From Symbiodinium natans (lineage: Eukaryota > Sar > Dinophyceae > Suessiales > Symbiodiniaceae), in NCBI GenBank assembly GCA_905221605.1, contig CAJNDS010002850.1, positions 116,739 through 180,738 on the forward strand: a stretch of 64,000 bases of DNA. Reading direction: 5' to 3'. Position numbers and translations under genes: made by a program. The notes beneath the pieces were generated by a model. The model worked only from the letters and a program-made list of their open reading frames with translations, was not told the origin of the DNA and did no database searches. Positions 39,960 through 49,714 of this stretch are shown piece by piece (the stretch's first letter is position 1; each line of letters starts with the position of its first letter).

Positions 39960-40400
39960 TTACTGCCAGGTCTCGTGGGTGGCTGATGTGGCTGGGGCGA
40001 GGAGCTCGCCGTAACAATGGCTTGACGTGCGTCCGACAACTCGCCCCAATGAACCGAGCTGCATGGCACGTTCAGCGCGGCGCTCGGGGGAGTCAGACGC
40101 TTGGTGGGTAGTCCGACGGCCGCTGGCAGCTTCCAGGCGCGGGTGCACATCATGGGCATCGCGGATCAGCCGCAAAGCGACGCCGATGGCACGGAGGAGC
40201 AAGGCTCTGCAGAATCGGGGGCCCTCAACAGCGTGCATGGTTGCGTAACAAGGTCCGGGTTCGAGAAATTGTTGAAACTGGCCAGGGCTGCTTGCCAAAT
40301 CCGCAGGGAGTGGGTGCGACTCGGGGTGGGGCAGCAGGCCCGTGCGAGCCGTGCTCACCGACGAGGCGGCCACACGCCGGGATGGTTTCCCCGAAAGCAA
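39960..40400 (-). CDS. hypothetical open frame, unidentified
   Basis: 146 codons, with RFCRALLLRAIGVALRLIRD and a following Arg/Ser-rich part. GC-rich and open in other frames too. Confidence 0.17.
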   Translation of the reverse strand: MLSGKPSRRVAASSVSTARTGLLPHPESHPLPADLASSPGQFQQFLEPGPCYATMHAVEGPRFCRALLLRAIGVALRLIRDAHDVHPRLEAASGRRTTHQASDSPERRAERAMQLGSLGRVVGRTSSHCYGELLAPATSATHETWQ

Positions 40401-40703
40401 CGCCGCGCGGCCAGCGGAAGTGGCAGGCGAAGGCGTCGCCTCAGCGCGACTTGCATCATCTCCGGGGAAAAGCGTAGTGTGGGGGTCACTTGGGGTGGCC
40501 GTGAGGGCTTGGAGCCCAACCTGTGAACGCGGAAGGCAGAAACACGCGGTCCCTGAATCACAGGGGGGGTTTCGTTCGACCTAACCGTCGCCAACCGCTA
40601 CAGACGCAGTGGCAGGCGACTGGGGCTCGCTGGTCCAGCGAGATCGAGCAAAATGATCACAAACAGCATGTTTACATCTCGTGAACATGAACATCACACC
40701 CAC

Positions 40704-40704
40704 C

Positions 40705-40759
<55 letters not shown>
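40704..40759. repeat. CA dinucleotide microsatellite
   Basis: About 27 CA units. Confidence 0.97.
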
Positions 40760-40761
<2 letters not shown>

Positions 40762-41083
40762 CGAAAATTTAAAAGCGAACTTCAAAACGAAACATTGCCC
40801 TATAAAGCATAGCACACACGCGGAGATCGTCAGCAAGTGACGGCGCTGCGGCCGCTGCGGGCACCGCCCCATGTAGGCCTCCAAAAGGATGGACTGGGTT
40901 GCCGCCAAAACATAACCGTGCCCTCGACAAATGGAGCGCATGTGGCTCAGCTGTCGCAAAATCGGCATGCCCTCGCAATCCCTGGCAGGCAGTTGGCCGC
41001 GGGTGGCTTTTTCCCGAAAGCTTCAGCGCAGGCTTCTTCGAAGAAAAAAACGTTCGCCCAAGCACACCAGCTTACCTACCACA

Positions 41084-41235
41084 TCCTACCACCACCACAT
41101 TACTATCACCACACTGATCACGACGCTGCCACCACCACATTAGCACCACCACACTTCCATCACTACACTATCCCACCACACTACCATCACTACACGACCC
41201 ACCACGCTACCACCACCACACTACCATCACCACAG
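41084..41235. repeat. CCACCACACTAC minisatellite
   Basis: Degenerate 3- and 12-bp order (ACCACCACACTACCATCACT). Confidence 0.9.
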
Positions 41236-41334
41236 TGCTATCTCGGCTGCATTGCTTCTGCACGCTGTCTATTAAGTTCTCTCTTGTTTCTGAGGCTGGG
41301 GTGGGTTTTCGCCGCGGCTAGCGCGATGCACCCC

Positions 41335-41725
41335 TCTGCGGGGATCGTGCGTGTCGGAGCGCCCTCGCTGTGCGTTTTCGCACCTTTTGAAACTGAACCG
41401 CACACCCTTTGAAGGGATCGTGCGTGTCGGAGCGCTACCGCTGTGCGTTTTCGCACATTTTGGAACTGAACCGTGCACCCTCTGCGGGATCGTGCGTATC
41501 GGAGCGCTCCTGCTGTGTTTTTTTGCGTATTCTCGAGTGGTCTGTTGAACCCCTGCGGGGATCGTGCGTGTCGGAGCGCTCCCGCTGTGCGTTTTCGCAC
41601 AATTTGGAACTGAACCGCGCACCCTCTGCGGGGATCGTGCGGGGATCGTGCGTGTCGGAGTGCTCCCACTGTGCCTTTTTGCGTATTCTTGAGTGGTCTG
41701 TTGAACCCACTGCAGGGATCCTCTC
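41335..41725. repeat. five tandem repeats of about 75-80 bp
   Basis: Units share GGGGATCGTGCGTGTCGGAG, CGCTGTGCGTTTTCGCA and TTGAACC or CTGAACCGC. On the minus strand they read as repeated APTRTIPA. Lies just downstream of the LINE remnant. Confidence 0.9.
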
Positions 41726-41859
41726 TGCCGTCGACACCGCATTGAGACTACACAACCGGTCTACTTCTAGTCTGCTACACCACACCACAGCGCCACGATC
41801 ACTGCACTGACAACACAACCAACTATACGTGTCAGTCGGAGTGCTTTTGGGATAATCGG

Positions 41860-42806
41860 TGTCTAGTTTTGTTTGCACGCCTTGTCTGTTTGCCGAGGAG
41901 GTGTCCAGTCCGTTCTTCTCGCTCTCAGCGGAGAAGGCAGCGCCGGCTCGGCAAACTCGACAACTTCGCTGAGCGTGGGCTGCCCCTCGCAGCCCGGCTG
42001 CGCTGGTGCGCGCCAAATGCCGCCCAGTAGCGTGGACGCAAGCGTGCGTTGCTGCGCGCAACTCAGGACTCCCCACCAGCGGCGCCGCCAGCCTGCCGCA
42101 GCGGCTGCGCCCAGCGCGCAGAGACCGCACGCGAACGAGGCGGCGGAGGAGATCGTGGGCCTCGCAGCCCCATCACCCGCCGACCGTAAATGACAGCACC
42201 ACGAGCCTCTGCAGTCCGGGCCGGGCAAGCTCAGGGTAGTTTACGGCGCCGTGCGACTTCGATGGCCGCCGTCACGATCGCGACTTCCCGGCTGCGGACT
42301 CCCGTCAGCGCGCAGAGGTGACACGAGCGCGACATCGCAGCACAGTGCCTCGCCGCGCCTGGCGGCGCCATACAGGACGAAGTCGAAGCGGCGCCGATCG
42401 TCGGCTGGGATCCCAGCGCCGCTCGCGCCGTCTCGTTGCTGAGGATATTCTGGGGTTGGGTACTCCTCGCCGGCGGGCTGGCGGGGCCCGCGGCCGGCAC
42501 GCCCGTGACGTGCTTCGGCAACGAGCTGAAGCGGCGCTGCTCGTGCTGCGCCAGAAAAATGCATGGCATAAGCATGAACAGCTTCCAGGGTCTCGAGGCT
42601 TCGGTGCTGTTGCGAGCGAACCCGCGGGTTGCCTGCAGCCTGACGGCGCACAGGGCCAAATTAAGCAAGGCCGACGGGGCATCGCGCATAAACACCGGCA
42701 CGTCCTGGATCGCAGGCACCCGGTGCCGTGCACCCTCTGTGATTGCATCGATTCGGGTCTTGTGGTCCACATGTGAAGTCAGCCAGTTCAATAAGTACTG
42801 CCGCAA
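41860..42806 (-). pseudogene. decayed LINE-type retrotransposon pol, C-terminal region
   Basis: Three minus-strand frames carry consecutive parts of one protein. 42806-42540 has QDVPVFMRDAPSALLNLALC and SRPWKLFMLMPCIFL; 42430-42241 has RRRFDFVLYGA and ALCCDVALVSPLRADGSPQP; 42220-41863 has WWGVLSCAQQRTLASTLLGG. These match, from memory, the post-RT part of LINE-like pol proteins common in dinoflagellate genomes. At least two frame changes separate them, and no RT catalytic motif is seen upstream. A dead 3' fragment. Confidence 0.55.
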
Positions 42807-42809
42807 TTA

Positions 42810-44400
42810 GAATATGGTCGCTGTAACTTGCTCAAGTCGAGCCGGTCAACAAGAGATTGTCTGCGCCGCCGGATGCAAAAGCACACCCACTGAACGAGCG
42901 TTTGTGACTTCAGCGATGTGGTTCGCCTAACATCAACTCCCTGCGCGCAACTCCACACAGGGTGATGAGCCCAAGGTGCACCTCCGTGGCATAGATTCAA
43001 GCAGGTGGCAACTCTGACAACCAACACCGGTGAAGAAACCCCTGGCCGGATCTTCATCAAAGATCTTGCCGAAGGACATGCAGACTATGATTCACTGCAG
43101 GTTGGGGTTTGTAGTATGCACATCAACAACACTGTCACATCAGCAAGACTCTCTCTGGGATGATATGAGCCCTAGAATCCCTCGAATTGGGATCACAGCC
43201 ACGCCACGCCAGTCCCTGTTGAAGCACGTCGGCCACCCACGAACTTTGTACAGGTTCAGTGCAACCACCAAGCGACTGGTCGCGAACTGACACGTGGTTG
43301 ACTCATTCGGAATGGCTTCTCGACGCTTCTTAGCAGGGCTCGCTAGGAATGCTTCGACGCAGAGTGCGAAGATACGACTTCAAGTGATTCAACGCTTGTT
43401 AGCAGACCTCGGTCGGAATGGATCCCCCCCCATGCACGCACAACGTACGATTTCACACAGGGCGTCGCGACGTTTAGTAAAGTAACCCTAAATGGTGTTT
43501 TCCACACAGGTAACTAACGCATGACGGCATGCGGGCGGCGACTGGGAAACTCCCCGTCGCATTTGCCATTCCGGCGGGCTGGCAGGAAAGGCACGCGCTG
43601 GGGCGCACGACCGCAGCGCCAAATGCGCCAACTAGCGCTGGACACGGGCAGAACTGCTGGCAGGACGACAGGAAGGACCCCTCCATATCCATCTCCCACC
43701 AACTTCAGTTGCAAACACGGCAACTCGGCACCGCGTGAGCCGATTCCGGGCATGTGCAGAGCTTCACTGAGCGAGCAATGCGCATCCCCTCCTATCGGGA
43801 GTTTCCAGCAGCAGCTGCAGCAGCAGCCGCAAAGGGGAAAGGAGGCTAGTGTCGACTGCAACTTACACGCCTCCAGAAACGTTAAGGCGAGGCACCCGCC
43901 TCGCTGCAGACACGCCGGATGCCTCGGCCTTCATATAGTGCTCATATAGTGCATATGCTCACGACGTTCGATTTTGGCCCGCGGTGGCCATCACGACTTT
44001 CCGGGCGCTGCGCTTGATGTTGTTTGTCATGATTGGCTCGCATTGGCTCGCAGTCCCTTGACGCTTCCCTGGGCCGGCGACCCGCAGCTTGTTGAGATTC
44101 GAGCGGCGCTACGCAGGGAATCAACACACAAGTCGGGGAGCTACCGCTCCAACATGCAGCACCTGGTGGGCGCGTTGTCAACCCACTCCGAGGGGAGTCA
44201 AATCGTGACAGGTTTGCGGTGGACAAACCACTCCCTGCCCTGTGTCGGCACGTACGATCTCAACAGCTTGAATGCAATGCTCGACAATGCGGGGGCACTC
44301 ATGCACGCCCTGTTCGCACTCGGCGTGGGCCACAGCAAATTCCAGGTAAACTTGTCGGCCTGTCCGGGGACGTCTACGTGTCTTGTTCATCGAGCACCCT
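42810..44400. other. GC-rich unique stretch without a supported gene
   Basis: Several frames of 70-150 codons are open on both strands (plus 43521-43949; plus 43974-44423), none with domains. At 43300-43440 a degenerate two-copy motif (TCGGAATGG..CGACGC, TTAGCAG..CTCG) is visible. Confidence 0.4.
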
Positions 44401-45072
44401 GCTTAGATGGGCCCTGTGTTTAGTAGTAGGACAGATGAGTTATAGTACTTCCTAACAAGTTGTTAGCATGCTATTAAATCATTATAAGTAGTTCTAAATC
44501 ATTATAATCTGTCTAAATAGCTATGAAGGATCGTATAGTTAGTTAAACTTTAACTAAGTGTGTTAAAGTGTTTTCATGATTGGTGCAATTACTAACCATT
44601 TAGCTTGAAAGAGATCAAAGGGTTTAGTTCGATTAGATGAGTTAAGTTAGTGAATTACTAAGTCATTAGTAAAGGAGGTCATTGTTGTTATCTACACTAT
44701 GAAAGTGCGGGATGCACAATGTGGAGCAGCAAACTCATGCATGCTTTACATGGGCTCTCGGATGCAGAAAGTGAATGGGCATCTTGTTTATTCATGTTGG
44801 AAGCTATTTTAATGTGGTTTTGTTCAGCCTTTGCAGGCTATTGCTGCCTTTAATTTTTGAGCATTTGCATGGTTTTTCAAGTGTTTGCTGATGCAGTTGA
44901 GGTGGCACGCAGTTCATGGCTCTTTAGGGCAGAAGCCATGTCGACATGTTTGCATGCAAAGTCTACAAAACTCACATGCATGGCATGCAGAAATGTACAT
45001 GTCATGCATGTGGCATGTGCACCTCACAGCAATTTTGTAAGCCAGCTAAAAGCTGGCATCCTCTAGTTGGCC

Positions 45073-45240
45073 ATGGATGCAAAATCCATTTCAGCCATGG
45101 AGGCCATCAGGGATGACCCTGTGTTGGCTGTCAACTTGAAAGCTGGCAAGATGTTGAACGTGCTGGACAGCTTGGGCTACATCAGGATTCAAAACCTGAA
45201 GCCCAGCCAGCTGCTGGTGCATCCTGACGGCACCCCCCCT
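45073..45240 (+). CDS. exon-like segment inside the TIR element
   Basis: From ATG 45073 the frame gives ISAMEAIRDDPVLAVNLKAG and LDSLGYIRIQNLKPSQLLVH with balanced codon use, then fades into a CCCCCC and TA tract. It may be a captured host exon. Family unknown. Confidence 0.3.
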
Positions 45241-45627
45241 CCCCCCCATATGCCGTATAAATATATATATATATATATGTATATAAGCTTGGTTTGTTGC
45301 ATTCTAGTGCCATGGACATGCACACCAGATAGATTTCTGTAGGGTTTCCATATTAATTAGTATAGCGTGTGTACATGAAATGTATTGCTGGCATTTCCAA
45401 TTTGGGTCCATAATAGTTGACGTGTCGACTATACATTGTCAGTGTGCTAGAAGAGCAGACAGACTTGTTTTGATTGTGTTTGGCTGGAAAATGTTATTCT
45501 AAACTAATTTCTTTGTAGAGAAATCATGGAAATTTCTTGCTTTCCCCCGTGTATTTTCACTGAAAAAAATGCAGCACCACCTGTGTTTTTTTACTTTTCA
45601 GTCAAATCTTGTTTTTTGTTTCTTTTT

Positions 45628-45905
45628 TTGATTTCATGATTCTGAAATCAAAAATTTCCACCCAACATTTGATTTCAGGAATCTGAGATCAAATGTTGGC
45701 AATCTAATCTCTGATTTCAGATTTCTGAAATCAAACATTGCAACGAACCATTTGATTTCAGAAATCTGAAACCAAATGGTTCGTTACCGACATTTCATTT
45801 CAGAAATCTGAAATCAAATGTTTTAACCCAAATTTTAATTTCATAATTCTGAAATCAAATTTTGGGACCCAAATTATGATTTCAGAGTTCTGAAATCACA
45901 CAATG
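45628..45905. repeat. array of seven imperfect palindromes
   Basis: A shared core (TGATTTCAGAAATCTGAAAT) recurs every 35-45 bp, each copy with different but self-complementary outer arms, for example CCAACATTTGAT with ATCAAATGTTGG and AACGAACCATTTG with CAAATGGTTCGTT. Confidence 0.9.
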
Positions 45906-46329
45906 GGTTGAAAAAAACCAAATTCAGAAATCTGTCAACAACAATTCAAACACATTTTGGTGCGCCAATAAAAACCTGATGTTTATTTTTAAATTTTTGG
46001 CCAAAGATTTCTTGATTTCAGTATTTTCTTGCATTCTGGAACGCAAGAGAAATGCATAACATCAACTTATTCCAGCTGCTCAGCATAATTTTTCTTGACA
46101 CGATGTCTACATTTCTTCTTTCTTCTGCGGCAGAAAAAGTTCGTGGGCCCCACACATTAATGTGTGTAGACAACACATTCATGTACAAGTCACATACCAC
46201 ATCGTTTTGTACTTATCAATTTACTTGTGTTCACGTACATGTACATTGTACATGCTGACAGAGTCCAGCAAGTACACATGTACTTCTGTACATGCATGCA
46301 TGTATACACATACTTCAGTACATATGTAC

Positions 46330-46500
46330 TTATTGCAAAGGAGGTGAAAAAAAAGCAGAAGCATGCATTGCAAGTGTGTGGGTTTTGCAAACAAGAATCG
46401 GCACTGTTCAATTCCAGTGGGTTGCTGGCTGAAACAAGTAGGAACATGACATGTCTTGCCTTGGTGTTGACCAGGTTTGTAGGCACGCATGAGCTTTCAA
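46330..46500 (+). CDS. possible second exon-like segment in the TIR element
   Basis: Open frame with KKKQKHALQVCGFCKQESAL (one CxxC) and SRNMTCLALVLTRFVGTHE. Flanking sequence is AT-rich. Weak. Confidence 0.2.
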
Positions 46501-47403
46501 GCAGTTGATTTAAACTGTTTTCTTCTTGCTCTTTCTGATTTTGGACAGCCTTTGGAGGCTTGTTTTTTTTCTGTGAGGCGGGCCACTTTTTTTGTTTCAC
46601 CTGCTGTGTTTCAAAACATCGATTGGCCAATTGGCCATGTTGCATGCCTGTCTCACCACTTTTCTAGAGTTGCTGCTCCACTTTTGACTCTACATTTGCT
46701 GCTTGCATTATAACGGTTTCAGGCACTTACTAATTGAGGTAAACCCTTAGCTAAATCACTAGATAAGTGATTCGTTAGTGACATACTAACTGTTTACTAA
46801 ACTGTTCAGTTAAACCAGCTAAACATGCTAGTAACCATTTAGTAACTCTGTTAACCGTGTTAAGTCATTACTAAACACAGGGCCCATCTAAGTGATCCCC
46901 TCGTGAAGATCGCCCGCATCAGGTTCTCGCGATTGAATGATGGCAGTGCTTCACCACTTCTGTACATGGAGTGATATTACTCACTTCTACCGAATGTCTT
47001 CAAGTGCCACCTACTTTCGTTTGCCGAGTATCCGCCAAGCCATCAAGAGAGATCCGCATTTTTTGCGACTCGCGGCTTCGCCTTCGTAACATACAACGAT
47101 GTTGGCGCACACACGCACACACATCGCGACAAGCATTTGCAGTATAATTATGCATGACGGTCCATTGCTGTACTGCTACTATGAATGAAAACAACAATCC
47201 GCCGAGGCCTCGGGCCGGAGGTGTATAGGTTGTCAGAACAGGCACCCCCCTCCAAATCCTCCCCCCACACCCAAAGCCCTTTTTCGGACCCCTTTTTTTT
47301 GCCTCAAATGGGTGCCCCCCCTGGGAAACCGCAAGCGGACGGTTCGCCAGGACCAGAGGAAGTTGAAGCCCCTCCCACCCGTTTTCCCTACCCACCGCCT
47401 CCC

Positions 47404-47520
47404 ACCCCCCACCCCCCCCCCCCACCCCCCCCCCCCAGCCCCCCCACCCCCCCGACCCCCCCCCCCCTACCCCCCCCCCCCCCACCCCCACCCCTCCCCC
47501 CGTTTCCCCTGCCCCCCCCC
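47404..47520. repeat. poly-C tract
   Basis: Long C runs broken by A and T. The long proline- and glycine-rich frames over it are compositional. Confidence 0.95.
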
Positions 47521-47639
47521 CTTTTGAGGGTGGCTCAACCCTACCCCAAAAAAACCCCAAAGCTTGAGCCCTAAGCCCTCAATCCTAAACTAACCCTCAA
47601 CCCTAAACCCCAAACCATAAAACAATAAACCCGGAACCA

Positions 47640-48100
47640 ACCCGTATTGCTTGGGGTCCAGCGAGTTGGGCGCTGTGGAATCACCATGCTCACGCGGATG
47701 CGCTGGGCCGGGCCGAGGCGGGTCGCGTAGCGTTAAAATTACCGCTAGCAATACGATTCCTCGTTATCATCATCTTATTCTTCGTCCTCTCATATTGCTC
47801 TTCTTCATCTTCCATGGATGCCTTGCAAGGCTCCGAAAGGATCCCTAAAGCGCCTCGAAAGGAAGGCTCCGCGGAACCCTGACACCGTTTGCTTTACCGA
47901 TTGGCCTCATTGGGCAAATTGACCGTGTCGACCTTCTTTGCTTCTTCGTTGATCTTGTTCGCTTTACCATTTGAGCTTGTTGGCTTTGCCGTTTGATATT
48001 ATTTAGGGTTTCAGCACAGATTCTCCAACCCTGTGAGCCCCTTTTTTTGACGTGGCGCAGACTACCCGATCGCTTGCCCAGGCGCGCAGAATCCTCAGAA
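47640..48100. other. unique stretch without a supported gene
   Basis: A block with GGCCGAGGCGGGTCGC..AGCGTT (47705-47740) has a relative at 48675-48710 (GGCGAGGTGGGTCGC..AGCGTT). Confidence 0.4.
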
Positions 48101-48204
48101 CCCTAAGCCCTAAACCCCTAAACCCCTAAACCCCTAAACCCCTAAACCCCTAAACCCCTAAACCCCTAAACCCCTAAACCCCTAAACCCTAAACCCTAAA
48201 CCAG
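48100..48204 (-). repeat. variant telomeric array of CCCCTAAA octamers
   Basis: About ten octamers, then three CCCTAAA. Confidence 0.95.
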
Positions 48205-48299
48205 CGGGAGTCCGCTTTTTGTTTCGTAGGGGTGTGTACCTCACTCTCTCATCCCCAATTCCTTACGTGGGTCTTGGCAAAACTGGGCTCAATTGGATT

Positions 48300-48410
48300 T
48301 AAGCTGAGGGCCTTAGGATTGAGGGTTCAGGGTTTAGGGTTTAGGGTTTAGGGTTTAGGGCTTGGGGCTTGGGGCTTGGGGCTTAGGGCTTAGGGCTTAG
48401 GGCTTAGAGG
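48300..48410 (+). repeat. telomeric array switching to CTTGGGG and CTTAGGG
   Basis: Four TTTAGGG, three or four GCTTGGG, four GCTTAGG units in blocks. Confidence 0.93.
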
Positions 48411-48413
48411 TAG

Positions 48414-48560
48414 ATGGCACCCTTTCAGGTGCTACTTGTCTGCTTCTCAACGCTGGGCTATCCGGCTGCTATTGGCTACGTCTTGTGCACCATTTCAACA
48501 GCGGGTACTCATACACTGGGTCGGTTTTCGAATCCGCGGAGGAGTGTAACCGGTACGACA
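48414..48560 (+). CDS. open segment with a hydrophobic stretch
   Basis: ATG 48414: FQVLLVCFSTLGYPAAIGYV could be a membrane or signal segment. It then enters a proline-rich repeat. Weak. Confidence 0.2.
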
Positions 48561-48832
48561 CAAAATGAACACCCAATTCTGCCGCCTCCACCTACCCCTT
48601 CCCCCCCCTACTCCTACCCTCTCCCCAACCCCCTCGGCTCACCAGCCCATCCCTGGCCTCGCCACAGTGGCGGCAGGCCGCGGGCGAGGTGGGTCGCACA
48701 GCGTTCAATTTAAGTTCTGTTCCCTGAAAAGACCTTTCCTACACACGCGCTGCTTCTCGAGCGCCCTCCCGAAAGTGCCCGTCAGAAACTAGAATATATT
48801 CCTTGCGGCTGAAGGCATGAAAAGACTACAGC

Positions 48833-49165
48833 TTGGATCTAACCTATGTTGGATCCAAGGATACTCGAGCCGCAAAGCCAACTCCGGCAATCCTTTTTGA
48901 CGAAAAGAGGCTTGATGTCTGCGGGCCTACCTTCCCCAAGACCCCTACACCCTCAACCCTCAGCCCTAAAATGAAATCCCCGGGCAGTCCTTTTCTGAAA
49001 GTGGCTTCAGTTCAATGTCGATGGAAGGTCGCGGTTTCCCAGCAGCCTAGAAATAGAAGGTGTCTCATGAAACTAGGCCCGAGAGGAACCCAAAATTTGA
49101 AGGAAATCTGGGTCCTACTAGACGGAACACGAACCCCAAACAGGATTAAGAATCCACTTCGTTGA
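48833..49165 (+). CDS. hypothetical 110-residue ORF
   Basis: Contains AAKPTPAILFDEKRLDVCGP and LKEIWVLLDGTRTPN; the middle (PTPSTLSPK) derives from degenerate heptamers. TGA at 49163-49165. Confidence 0.2.
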   Translation: MDLTYVGSKDTRAAKPTPAILFDEKRLDVCGPTFPKTPTPSTLSPKMKSPGSPFLKVASVQCRWKVAVSQQPRNRRCLMKLGPRGTQNLKEIWVLLDGTRTPNRIKNPLR

Positions 49166-49205
49166 GGTCTACTCCAGGCATACATGTGCGTGATCCCCGG
49201 CGCTA

Positions 49206-49260
49206 ATCAAACCCTAAACCCTAAACCCTAAACCCTATACCCTAAACCCTAAACCCTACG
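49206..49260 (-). repeat. telomeric array (CCCTAAA)
   Basis: Eight units, one CCCTATA. Confidence 0.94.
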
Positions 49261-49612
49261 CCCGGGTCCCACTAAATTCTGGTTCCTTTCGACCCGGAGC
49301 CTTGAACCCCGAAACCCTGAACGCTACTACATTGAGCAGTTGTCTAGATTCGGTTCCCCTTTTTGCCTTTTTGGCAACCTAATTGAGAGAACCACCGAAA
49401 TGTATACACAGGGGGCATAGCCAAAAAGCCCCCTGATTTTCAGACCCCCATGTCTGCAATGTCCAAGCGCTTTCGGGTTTAGAGTTTCGGGCTTCGGGAT
49501 AATGAGATTGTACTGTTTGGGGTATATTGGGGGTACCCCTGTTGAGGGATATTCCCAAATGGCATTGCTTCCGTCCCCTTATGCGCACCGCTGTCCACCT
49601 GGGGACTGCTGC

Positions 49613-49714
49613 GTCCGACATGCAAGGTTGGGTTTTCGAGATGCAAAGCGCGCGCCCGAGATGCATGGCACCAAGCCGTTTGCATCTCGAAAACCCAACC
49701 TTGCGTGTCGGACC
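49613..49714. repeat. inverted repeat at the left edge of the satellite
   Basis: GGTTGGGTTTTCGAGATGCA (49626-) is inverted about 50 bp later as TGCATCTCGAAAACCCAACC. This is the satellite unit core in opposite orientation. Confidence 0.9.

Larger units (their letters stand above)
44406..46888. mobile_element. 2.5-kb non-autonomous TIR element, TA target duplication
   Basis: Perfect 20-bp inverted ends (GATGGGCCCTGTGTTTAGTA at 44406-44425, complement at 46869-46888) flanked by TA on each side; the adjoining CTTA/TAAG extends the palindrome to 24 bp. Subterminal regions carry many ACTAA/TTAGT motifs. The interior is AT-rich, unlike its GC-rich surroundings, and encodes no recognisable transposase. 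A TA duplication fits Tc1/mariner-like transposition, but the family is not established. Confidence 0.75.

Noticed and set aside
47000..47574. Proline- and glycine-rich ORFs
   Set aside because: Created by the poly-C tract.
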